Positions 24,474-34,879 of a stretch of DNA of 64,000 nucleotides are shown here, in pieces. The stretch is from Glandiceps talaboti (taxonomy: Eukaryota; Hemichordata; Enteropneusta; Spengelidae): the NCBI RefSeq assembly GCF_964340395.1, contig NC_135567.1:2793109-2857108 (forward strand). Direction: 5' to 3'. A program made the position numbers and the translations under genes. Every line of letters starts with the position of its first letter. Within the stretch, counting starts at the first letter, position 1. Below the pieces are notes generated by a model. It searched no databases. It had not been told where the DNA came from and worked only from the letters and a program-made list of their open reading frames with translations.

Positions 24474-24699
24474 TAGGTAACTTGCATCATGGGAAATGTT
24501 ATAATAATTACTAATCAATTAGTATTGTAAACAATATTGATACATTGTTTGTAACCACAAATAATCAATTCATAGTTACCCTGACATTTGTGGGAGGTTT
24601 ATTTTATTATTAGATCCAGATTAGGTATTACGATAACCACAGATAATCCCATAGTCCTTTGTGTCTGAGCATGCTCAGTCTGGATTGCAAGTTCCCTAT
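24474..24699. mobile_element. 250-bp MITE family, copy 3 (5' end degraded)
   Basis: The right end TTGCAAGTTCCCTAT is intact. The left end is eroded and lacks the ~23 bp after the terminal repeat that the other copies have. Confidence 0.75.
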
Positions 24700-25091
24700 T
24701 ATACAGTGCACAAGCCATTTAGAACTTAAAAATAGAATACATACTCTAGTCATTCTACGTCACCACAATGTGCATCGATGTCATGACAACGCGTGTCTAC
24801 CGTACATCACCGGTTCTGCTATGAAATATTAGTCAAAGTGTTCCAAGTTACCATTACTTTCCCCATTTTTTTTTATATTACTGGTGTTGGTATAATTATG
24901 TAATTTTTTATATTTTTCTTCATTTAACTGGAAAATACTCTTGACCTAATGGTGTTATCACAAAGACCCCTTGGGGCACTCATATTTTCCTTGGCTTTAA
25001 TAATGAAAAAAATTACCGGGGAATAATGTCTAATTACTATAACTAATTGTAGAATGTCATTGATGTATTTATTACTTGCATTCATCAACAG

Positions 25092-25277
25092 ACTATTGAC
25101 GGTGTAAATACCAGTAAATATGGTATGGCCACTGTGTAACTTAATCCAAAAATGGCTGACAATCTGTCAAGATGAAATTCTACCAGAGAAAAATTTAGGC
25201 TTCATGCTGAAGATGATCATGAATACAATACTAGTTGAGGAGGAAAACCTACCACGCTATAAAGATTTTAAATTATT
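25092..25277 (+). pseudogene. Gene B exon equivalent to A exon 3, frameshifted
   Basis: Acceptor caacag, donor TT|gtaagt. The first 15 residues and the last ~46 residues align with gene A but lie in different frames, joined by a TAA at 25137-25139. The length is 186 bp against 188 bp in gene A. Confidence 0.7.
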
Positions 25278-25887
25278 GTAAGTTAGCAGCAGAGATTTAC
25301 ATATTCAGTTAGCCTAGAATACAGACTGTTAATTTTGAATTGATTATTGAATCCATTATTTGCATACAGGCATATAGCAGAACACACAGCTAACACGAAT
25401 AACACAAGTATTCACACTTAAACTCATGTGGCATTGGGTTATGTTATTATTACAACTGTCTTATCAGAAATGACAAATTTTCATAAAAATCGTAAAATCA
25501 TACTGTACGTATACACGATTTTGTGAACATTGTCCTTATTTGCATATCATTTGCATACATGTGTGCATTAATGTTTCGGTACTGCACTGCAGTAAAAATA
25601 CCACTAGTATGTGTGTGTGCACACCAGTGCAAGTAATCTCTGGTACATATGTGTGTATAGAGTGTTAACATTTGTAAATGTGTATGTCTTTAGAATGTAC
25701 ATATATGTTTCAATGTAAACATCTTAGTTAACAAACCATTGGACATATTACCAAATTAACTTATATAGTGTAGAAGTACATGTATGTCAAGAATTTCCTA
25801 TAAAAGATAATTCCCCCCCCCCCCTACATCCCTGCAATCTTAATGAATTCAGGAGAAATATCATCAGATACTTTGATTTTAATACAG
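25278..25887. other. Gene B intron, unique sequence
   Basis: AT-rich, with a poly-C run near 25815. Nothing recognised. Confidence 0.4.
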
Positions 25888-26032
25888 GACTGACAAGGAA
25901 ACAGAGCGGAAATTCAGAATGTGCCATTTGACAAACAATGTCTGCTGTGATGTCGAGTTAAGGATTTTTATTGGTGGTCAGAAAGACAACAGACATTGTC
26001 ACAAAAACTGGAGAGTTCTAGCTGTACCCGAG
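25888..26032 (+). pseudogene. Gene B exon equivalent to A exon 4
   Basis: 145 bp between aatacag and GAG|gtatgt, encoding KFRMCHLTNNVCCDVELRIF. Cys, CDVE and the terminal Glu-donor junction match 12477-12615. Confidence 0.75.
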
Positions 26033-26100
26033 GTATGTGCTGAGTTTTAATGTTTCCATCTCTCACACTCATATTTAGCACAACTGGACTATAAGGTTCT

Positions 26101-26716
26101 GTAGTGTTTATGGCATTGTGTTGGTGTCTTGGGATGAGTAGATAGAAATTAGTGTTTATGGCATGGTGTTGGTGTCTTGGGATGAGTAGATAGAAATTAG
26201 TGTTTATGGCATGGTGTTGGTGTCTTGGGATGAGTAGATAGAAATTAGTGTTTATGGCATGGTGTTGGTGTCTTGGGATGAGTAGATAAAAACTAGTGTT
26301 TATGGCATGGTGTTGGTGTTGGTGTCTTGGGATGAGTAGATAGAAATTAGTGTTTATGGCATGGTGTTGGTGTCTTGGGATGAGTAGATAGAAATTAGTG
26401 TTTATGGCATGGTGTTGGTGTCTTGGGATGAGTAGATAAAAACTAGTGTTTATGGCATGGTGTTGGTGTTGGTGTCTTGGGATGAGTAGATAGAAATTAG
26501 TGTTTATGGCATGGTGTTGGTGTCTTGGGATGAGTAGATAAAAACTAGTGTTTATGGCATGGTGTTGGTGTTGGTGTCTTGGGATGAGTAGATAGAAATT
26601 AGTGTTTATGGCATGGTGTTGGTGTCTTGGGATGAGTAGATAGAAATTAGTGTTTATGGCATTGTGTTGGTGTCTTGGGATGGTGTTGGTATCTTGGGAT
26701 GAGTAGATAGAAATTT
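26101..26716. repeat. 48-bp minisatellite, about 13 copies
   Basis: The unit contains GTGTTTATGGCATGGTGTTG and TCTTGGGATGAGTAGATAGA. It begins 68 bp after a gene B exon. The 257-codon minus-strand frame is a by-product of the 48-bp period. Confidence 0.95.
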
Positions 26717-27127
26717 GTTCAAGACAAGATGACCAGGTCATTGATATGCAAATTAGGTCAAAACATTGAACTTTTTGTAAAAAATGCTATAAATCTTCTC
26801 CAAAACTACTGGACCAATTGAGCTGAAATTTGATGTGTTGGTGTATTTGGATTTATAAGCAATAAAAGATCTATACTACCAAGAATTAAATATATACAAC
26901 AAAAATTATTTATTCAAAATGTATTAATCAAAATGAAATAAATATTATTCATTGATTGCAAAATTCAAACTTAGCTGGTTGTAAGGACCAACAGATTGCT
27001 GCAAATTTCTAAAACTACTGGTCCTCATGCAAACTGTTGGTCTAGGACCAATTAACCAGCGTTAATAATTCCACATGTTGACCTTTGCTGTGCGAGGTCA
27101 TTGTAAACCATGTCTGTTATCAGACAA
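26717..27127. other. Gene B intron between arrays
   Basis: Contains an AT-rich segment (26735-26960) resembling the diffuse repeat described at 45560-46110 (ATATGCAAATTAGG and CTACTGGACCAATTGAGC phrases). Nothing coding. Confidence 0.3.
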
Positions 27128-28160
27128 TTCATCATGTGTCAGGCAAGTCATCGTGTGTCAGGAAAGTCATGGTGTGTCAGGCAAGTTATCATGTGTCAGG
27201 CAAGTCATGTGTCAGGCAAGTCATCGTGTGTCAGGCAAGTCATCATGTGTCAGGAAAGTCATGTGTCAGGAAAGTCATCGTGTGTCAGGAAAGTCATCGT
27301 GTGTCAGGAAAGTCATGGTGTGTCAGGCAAGTTATCATGTGTCAGGCAAGTCATGTGTCAGGCAAGTCATCGTGTGTCAGGCAAGTCATCATGTGTCAGG
27401 AAAGTCATGTGTCAGGAAAGTCATCGTGTGTCAGGAAAGTCATTGTGTGTCAGGAAAGTCATCGTGTGTCAGGAAAGTCATTGTGTGTCAGGAAAGTCAT
27501 CGTGTGTCAGGAAAGTCATTGTGTGTCAGGAAAGTCATCGTGTGTCAGGCAAGTCATCGTGTGTCAGAAAAGTCATCGTGTGTCAGGCAAGTCATCGTGT
27601 GTCAGGAAAGTCATTGTGTGTCAGGAAAGTCATCGTGTGTCAGGAAAGTCATTGTGTGTCAGGAAAGTCATTGTGTGTCAGGAAAGTCATTGTGTGTCAG
27701 GAAAGTCATCGTGTGTCAGGAAAGTCATATTGTGTGTCAGGCAAGTCATTGTGTGTCAGGAAAGTCATTGTGTGTCAGGAAAGTCATCGTGTGTCAGGAA
27801 AGTCATCGTGTGTCAGAAAAGTCATCGTGTGTCAGGCAAGTCATTGTGTGTCAGGAAAGTCATTGTGTGTCAGGAAAGTCATCGTGTGTCAGGCAAGTCA
27901 TCGTGTGTCAGGAAAGTCATCGTGTGTCAGGAAAGTCATTGTGTGTCAGGAAAGTCATTGTGTGTCAGGAAAGTCATCGTGTGTCAGGAAAGTCATCGTG
28001 TGTCAGGAAAGTCATCGTGTGTCAGGAAAGTCATCGTGTGTCAGGAAAGTCATTGTGTGTCAGGAAAGTCATTGTGTGTCAGGAAAGTCATCGTGTGTCA
28101 GGAAAGTCATCGTGTGTCAGGAAAGTCATCGTGTGTCAGGAAAGTCATTGTGTGTCAGGA
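27128..28160. repeat. 19-bp minisatellite, about 54 copies
   Basis: The unit is GTCATCGTGTGTCAGGAAA with T/C and A/C variants. Since 19 is not a multiple of three, all three plus frames stay open for 350-380 codons and encode the same 19-residue repeat shifted. This shows that the frames are passive. It lies in a gene B intron. Confidence 0.97.
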
Positions 28161-28784
28161 TACCAATTTAAACAAAACAATGTCTATGACACTAGATGAA
28201 ACATCAGTGGTGGTCGGCCTCCTTTGAGTAGCAGTCGCTAGCTCTGAGTTTGGCAAATTTCACAGTTTGGGGAACAGACTATGACATGTGACCCAACAAT
28301 GTAGCCCCCTCTCTCTCTCATGGGAAAAATGGAAGCCAAAGTGACACCTATTACATGGTAAGAACAGGTCCTTGCAAGACACTGCTTACCAAGGTGCCAG
28401 TGTATTTGTTGCAAACAAAATGTTCTTACATCATGACATTCATTCAGTCACATACAAGTGAAGTATTTGTATCAAATGATAATGAATGATTGTGTATATA
28501 TGTCTGCATTAAAGAATTTTGTTTTTAGTGAGATTGTAACAATCAACTTTATCTTTATTCACTCTCTTGTACAACCCAAATGAAAAACAGTAAAAAAATC
28601 TTTTAAATAAAAAAAAGTTTCAGAAATTAAAAAAAAGTTAAAAAATTGCTGAGAGTACTTAAACATTTTTTTACTGAAATCATCTATTATTGATTGAGAT
28701 TTTCACATTACGTTTATTGTTTTACCGTGATGCATTTATTAAAGAGGCAGGTAGCTATCATTACTACTTTTTTCTGCTTTTCAG
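28161..28784. other. Gene B intron, unique sequence
   Basis: Nothing recognised. It ends in a pyrimidine-rich acceptor (tctgcttttcag). Confidence 0.4.
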
Positions 28785-29147
28785 AACAAGCTCTCAGAAA
28801 TCAGTATGGATGGAGCATATCCACAGCTGGTATGCCAGTTTACAACCATGGCAGAAGAGTCCAGGTTTGAGACAGACAACCATTACATAGTGTATGGTGT
28901 TTCATTCTGTGGAACAAAGGGCATTCTTCTATCAAGAGCACATGTTAACAAAGACATTAGCTGCAGGTTGGAGAATTCTCTGATAGAGGATTCTAACTTT
29001 GGCAAATACTATTTGTTTGTACGTCCGCTTTCTTTTAATGTAACTGGAAGTGGCAGTAATTTTGAAGAGTATCTATATCCACTTCTTGTCCTCTACATGG
29101 CAGTCAAGAGTTTAATGCTGTTACATAAGACAATTCCATTACGTTAA
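28785..29147 (+). pseudogene. Gene B exon equivalent to A exon 5 (terminal)
   Basis: Begins NKLSEISMDGAYPQLVCQF after tttcag and stops with TAA at 29145-29147. It shares YPQ-V-QF, YG(V/I)S-CGT-GILLSR-HV and the LLH-(T/N) end with gene A exon 5. The exon itself is open, so it could still be translated if upstream exons are not required. Confidence 0.75.
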
Positions 29148-29189
29148 TCTTATAAGCAATGAAGATAACTGTTTGTCAGATATAGTTTC

Positions 29190-29422
29190 AGTCTGATGAA
29201 AATCCGATGTAGTGTACATGGCATTTTTTGGCTGTTATGTTTCCTGTCGTTTGTTCTTTTGTGAGCACTTATTATATTTACATACATCTGACACAAAACC
29301 ATTTCGCATTGTTTGTAATCTCTTTTTGTGTGGTATGTAATTTTTTTTTGGTTTGTGGTAACAGAGCGCAGGTGGAAATCAGCTTTTGTTGTTTCCTGGC
29401 TGCCCTGTTCTTAAATAAATTT

Positions 29423-29464
<42 letters not shown>

Positions 29465-29465
29465 C
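29190..29465 (+). mobile_element. Retroposon 3' tail ending in (ACT)n
   Basis: The segment ends CTTAAATAAATTTC followed by a run of ACT triplets (29424-29463), the usual look of a non-LTR element 3' end. The 5' limit is uncertain and no coding part remains. Confidence 0.5.
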
Positions 29466-29835
29466 ATAGGTTTTCTAGACCCCAACCTTGTACTTTGGAG
29501 TAGCCAATCAGAATCTGTCTTACAATATAACACTTGACATTCCAAATTAAAAGAAAGAGAACCACCAAACAATAAAAATAACATTATTGACTGCATTCTG
29601 TGCTCAAACACTTTTCAAACAGAGTGCTCTGAAGTACTGTACCCCCAATTCTTCCGCTCCATTACTCTAGATTAAATTTCCATTCTTCAAAGCTTTCTGT
29701 TAATGGGGTTTTATGCCATTGCCATAGGAAGGAACACCTTGTAACAAGTGTATACCGCTTTATCAATGTATATTTGTTTGAAACTTCTTTGTGCCAGTGG
29801 CCAAAGTTCAGAAATAAAGCATAATACAGCAAAAA

Positions 29836-30466
29836 TGATGTAGGCTTGGTGTTTTACTCATGGGACATTACATCTAAAATGATGTCGGCGTGGTGTTTCA
29901 CTCATGGGACATTACATCTAAAATGATGTAGGCTTGGTGTTTCACTCATGGGATATTACAGCTAAAATGATGTAGGCTTGGTGTTTCACTCATGGGACAT
30001 TACAGCTAAAATGATGTAGGCTTGGTGTTTCACTCATGGGACATTACAGCTAAAATGATGTAGGCGTGGTGTTTCACTCATGGGACATTACAGCTAAAAT
30101 GATGAAGGCTTGGTGTTTCACTCATGGGACATTACAGCTAAAATGATGTAGGCTTGGTGTTTCACTCACGTGACACAGCTAAAATGATGTAGGCGTGGTG
30201 TTTCACTCACGGGACATTACAGCTAAAATGATGTAGGCTTGGTGTTTCACTCACGTGACATTGTAGCTAAAATGATGTAGGCTTGGTGTTTCACTCATGG
30301 GATATTACAGCTAAATGATGTAGGCTTGGTGTTTCACTCATGGGACATTACAGCTAAAATGATGTAGGCTTAGTGTTTCACTCATGGGACATTACAGCTA
30401 AATGATGTAGGCTTGGTGTTTCACTCATGGGATATTACAGCTAAAATGATGTAGACTTAGTGTTTC
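29836..30466. repeat. 44-bp minisatellite, about 14 copies
   Basis: The unit contains AAAATGATGTAGGCTTGGTG and TTTCACTCATGGGACATTAC. It lies downstream of gene B. Confidence 0.95.
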
Positions 30467-31439
30467 ACTTATGCAACATGACATTAAAGGTGATTCAAAA
30501 TGCTTACATTCACTATTGCTATTTTGCTAGACCACATGTTTGTGAAACGTATTCTAGTTTCAAAACTTTAAAAAATCGTCTGCAAACACCTTAAAATGAC
30601 CCTTTTTCAGTCAGTTCCCTTCGGATTTACTTTGAGAGTTTTCGGGTATTGCCGATCCCACCAAGACCACAGGATTTTGTGATGTCATAGAGGGACATCG
30701 TTAGCACGCAGGCTAAGAAGAGCGTAGCCAACAGGTGAATAAAACTCAACAGCAGTGTAAAAAAAATACATTGCTGGTGGTTGTAATAGACATCAGTAAA
30801 CAAAAACTACAGTCTACATGACTTATTAACCAACATTTACTGATATTTACTCACTTGAAGGTATGATAACACATGATGAAAGAAGGATTTTGAGATGAAG
30901 ATAGCCAACTAAAATAATACAAAATAGGTAGTATAAATTCCGAAAAGTTTAGTATTTGATAGTGCGAGTATAAAGAGATGACTAAACTAAGATGGTGAGA
31001 GCAAATGTTACAAGTGATACAGTCCCTGCAAATTAGTAAAATCATGGACATTTCGAATAATGAAAACATATTTTTTTAAAAATTGATATTTAAAAAAAAT
31101 CATCTTCATGTTTCTCAGCCTCCCCGTTTCCTCCTTTCTATCTTCTTTTTATTAGATTCCTGGTAACAAGTCTACACAATTGGCGTATTCTCGGCCCCCT
31201 ACTTGAATAACTTTCAGCATGAAAGAAATTCTCTGTTCTTGAACAAGTATCATCGTCACCGCCATTCTTCAAAAAAGTGAATGGAAGATAATTATTATTA
31301 GTCTGCCCACCATAAACTAGTGTACCATGTGTACTAATATCAATATTTTTTTACAAGACAGTCTTCCTGAATAACATTACATACTTAGAGATATAAATGA
31401 AAAAACAAATGGAAAGTACTACCACATACGATTGAAAAC
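30467..31439. other. Non-coding stretch, nothing recognised
   Basis: Unique AT-rich sequence. Open frames are short and without recognisable content. Confidence 0.4.
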
Positions 31440-31625
31440 GAATTTTCAAATATTATATTGTCTTTTTAAGTTGATGTCAGTTTCTACATCTGCTGTTTCC
31501 TACAAGACTTCACAGTGTTCGAGATTTTATTTTGTTTTTTCTCTAATAACTAAAAAAGTGTAGGGTCGGCGTGAAAAACTAGGTGGGGTCTGATAACCGG
31601 AACCAAACATTTATTTCAGGCCTAA
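31440..31625 (+). repeat. Dispersed repeat family 'GGTTCC', copy 2 (partial)
   Basis: Shares GTCTTTTTAAGTTGATGTCA and AGGGTCGGCGTGAAAAACTA with 33050-33190 and with the inverse of 4510-4700. The left part is missing. Confidence 0.6.
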
Positions 31626-32463
31626 ACCCAATATTTTTATTAGGATTAAGATAATAAGCCATAACTGATTTGATAAAATGTTTCCTATGTAGACGTAATT
31701 ACAATACATAAAACAACATACATAGCGAATGAACGTTGTTACAGCTGTCCTTTAATCAGTTAGTATACATTCTGCCTGCCTCTACAGACGCCAGATGCTT
31801 AAGAAATTATATATCTTTCAAATGCAATGAGATAAATAATTTGTCATATTTAGATACAAATAATTTTTTAATATATCGTAAAGGGATCTCTTGAGTGTGT
31901 CTGCGAGATTTGAATAACAACAATTACTGTGAACATGTTATTTTAAGGGAATTAAATAACTGTATTGGTGTTGGCTTCAGCGATACATCAATGTTGGCTT
32001 CGGTGATACATCAACGTTTATGAATGTAAATACTCACTGTATCACAGCCAATAAAAGGAGAAACAGTTTGTGGTGACGTGGTTCATGTTGGTGAGATTTG
32101 AGACTCAAGTATTAAGCTGAGGACGACTACGAGGTGGCACAGAGAAAACAGGTAAGGTATTTTCATAGCAGTCTGATTTTGTATTAGTATTACCCATTTT
32201 CTGTTGTTTTCTTCTTTTTACTGATGGGGATTTTGAAACGAACCGTTGAGAAAATATGTTTAATATGTACGAATATTTGTAAGAGGAATATTTCCTAACA
32301 CTACATGTGTACAGATACAGTCAAAGATTCAAAATCAATACTACATTCTCTGGACCTACTGAAACTGTCAACAATTGCCAAAATATACAATATGCATACG
32401 ACTCTGTAATTGTAACTTTGTATTTATTGTAGAACATAGTGTTTGTTAATATGAAGGATGACA
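31626..32463. other. Non-coding stretch
   Basis: A short direct repeat (TTGGCTTC(A/G)G(C/T)GATACATCAA, 31972 and 31995) is present. Nothing else recognised. Confidence 0.4.
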
Positions 32464-32804
32464 TTAAAGTGGCCATATGGATGAGGATTGGGTATTCATT
32501 TTGGAATTTTTTAATTGACAAACAATTTCATCATGGATTCCTACTTAAAAAATCAATGTAAAACAACATTGAATCAGTCTTTATTTATAATTCTATACAC
32601 TTAACCATGTGTAAAATGATTAAAATTTTACATACGAGACCAAACCTTTTTTTTCACTTTATAAGTATATTGCAATGTGATGATTTACAAACAAAGACTT
32701 GGTCTGTGCTGTTTCACATTGATGTTATAAGTACAAATAATTACTGTTTTATGAATTGGAAATTCAAAATAAATAACACCTAATCGATATCATGGCCACT
32801 TTAA
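32464..32804. mobile_element. MITE, 'TTAAAGTGGCCAT' family, full copy
   Basis: TTAAAGTGGCCAT (32464-32476) and ATGGCCACTTTAA (32792-32804) are perfect 13-bp terminal inverted repeats. The 341-bp body is AT-rich and non-coding. A partial relative is at 22870-22976. Confidence 0.8.
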
Positions 32805-32869
32805 AATAGTACTGTATTCAATAGTAGATTACACCCGGTTGACTACAATCACTAAGGCGTAAAAAATGT

Positions 32870-33225
32870 GTGGTTCCGATTACATTCAATTTTATAATAG
32901 GTGGGGTAGGTAGATTTTTCATTTTGTCATATATTTTTTTTATATGTGCGTGTCTAGTTGCGGTTTTCCATTGTTTTTCAAATGGTCGCTGTGTTGTTTA
33001 TTTCTTCCTGTATCAGATGTACAGCCATTACAGATTGGAAGAATAGTTTCATATTGTCTTTTTAAGTTGATGTCAGTTTCCACACCCACTATTTCTTGCG
33101 AGACTTTCATGATTTTATTATCATTTTTCTCAAATACGTCAAAAAAGTTTAGGGTCGGGGTGAAAAACTACGTGGGGTCGGGTACCCAGAACCAACCAAC
33201 TTTATTTTTTCTTACTTGGCCTAAT
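32870..33225 (+). repeat. Dispersed repeat family 'GGTTCC', copy 3
   Basis: Begins near GTGTGGTTCCGATTAC and ends near GGGTACCCAGAACCA, an imperfect inverted pair. The whole segment matches 4510-4880 in inverse orientation. The open frame across it is not conserved. Confidence 0.6.
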
Positions 33226-34163
33226 ACAGGTTCATCGGTTTAAAATGAAACCATATTACTAATAATGAATCCTGGTCAATTTTAGATTCTATATCTCTGT
33301 ACGATAACTCAGCCTACATCAAAGAAATGCCTTGTACAATAAAATTCAGGTGGGTTGTTTGTTGTTACCATGGTGATGACGTCATAATAACGGTTGGACG
33401 AGAAGTGCTAACGAGCTACACAGTTCATTGTAGTAATAAAATAATTTTTATTTTAAAAAGCGTCCATGGGTCAAGAATGTATTGGTTTGGTAAAAATTAA
33501 GTTTGATAACATATTATTATACATTGGGTTTAGTAAAATAAGGACACGGATAGCGTGCATGCATTTAAAATACATTTCATCTCACTGTGATTACAAATGG
33601 AAAGTTGTCTGTTTGAAAATTCCTTATTCCAGCCGACCGTTATTATGATTTGTGTTCATTGTGAGATAAAATCAATGTTTTGTATAAATTATGTTTTATC
33701 GTGTTGCTTAATTGAAAGTATAGTATAATATTAGTTTATTATAGTGACATGCAGATTTACAATATTTTACAATAAATATACGTATACAGATATACATCTG
33801 CCCAGCCCCTTCGGACGCAGCAGGCAAATCATCAAAACGTTTCCAAGTCTTGTTAAATCGTCACTAGATGTGTTCAGTGTTTAAATCTTAGTCGAATCGG
33901 TCGATATGAGGCAATTTCTACAGCGCTCAGTGTCGCCGCCCACCGTAAAGGTCGATCATTTTCAGCAAGACAGTGGTCAGAGAAAGTCCCAGCGTGGAGT
34001 AACCTGATTGGTCAATCCCAGTCACATGAACGTTGAACAGCAACCAATCAACCCCAAGGTAATCGGGGATATTCCAAATGACAACCTAAATGTTATTAAA
34101 TTACCTTTGCTTGCCAGTGATAATACGACTTTTTCCGCCTTATTCATAGTCAATCTTTATTTT
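33226..34163. other. Non-coding stretch, nothing recognised
   Basis: Locally more GC-rich at 33800-34070. No splice-consistent exon found. Confidence 0.4.
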
Positions 34164-34275
34164 TATTTTTTGTTTTGTTTTGTTTTGTTTTGTTTTGTTT
34201 TGTTTTGTTTTGTTTTGTTTTGTTCAGTTTTGTTTTGTTTTGCTTTGTTTTGTTCAGTTTTGTTTTGTTCAGTTT
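34164..34275. repeat. (TTTTG)n microsatellite
   Basis: About 22 TTTTG units with CAG interruptions. Confidence 0.95.
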
Positions 34276-34879
34276 TAACAAAACAAATTAAACCTACCCA
34301 ACGTGATGAAATAGTCGATGATGGTTGTAAGATATGTTATTATTTTTGGGATTCTGACATTTCCCATCGAAGCAGACCCTTAACTTTTGTCACTCACTGG
34401 AGGCGGGAGGGTTATTTTTGTGTTTCCCAATGGGTCTGCAGATTGCATAGGCTGGACAAACACGAAAAAAGACCGACGTGAGAGTATTTAAGTGATGCGC
34501 GCGCTAACCAGAAACATTTTTGAGCCTAAGATTAATATATAAAATGCTGCGTCCTGCATCTGATTCAAAAAGTAATAACCCCAGTAATGATTTATCAGAG
34601 CTGAGCTATTCTCTTAAAACTCCCTCGTTTAAGAGTATTATTTTAATAATTGCTTGGATTTGCGAGTCTCATAGGTAAGTTATTCTCATATGGACATACC
34701 TGTAACTAAATAGTTATCAAGATCGACACCTATACATGTCTGTAGTCAATGTTAGTGTCATGAAGTTAATGATAACTAATATTAAGAATTATCTATATTT
34801 GAAATTCATGATAGTGACGTTAGTTGTGTGTGTGTGCTACGTCTGCTGTGTGCTCCTCCTAAAACTCGTACGTATGCCG

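Larger units (their letters stand above)
23035..29147 (+). pseudogene. Gene B: divergent paralogue of gene A, frameshifted and lacking exon 1
   Basis: Four plus-strand exons mirror exons 2-5 of gene A: 23035-23132, 25092-25277, 25888-26032 and 28785-29147. The order, intron phases and many residues agree. The second of these is 186 bp instead of 188. From its acceptor the frame reads TIDGVNTSKYGMATV and then hits TAA at 25137, while the downstream part matches gene A in another frame, i.e. a net 2-bp loss. No ATG exon equivalent to exon 1 is visible upstream. I therefore call it a pseudogene. A sequencing error or an unusual splice site could rescue it. Its introns hold three minisatellites and one MITE copy. 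Confidence 0.65.

Noticed and set aside
25968-26741. 257-codon minus frame of a His/Gln/Asn-rich 16-residue repeat
   Set aside because: Passive reading of the 48-bp minisatellite, opposite to a gene B exon.
27085-28227. Three overlapping plus-strand frames of 350-380 codons
   Set aside because: They are products of a 19-bp tandem repeat that has no stop in any frame; no splice, start or domain evidence.
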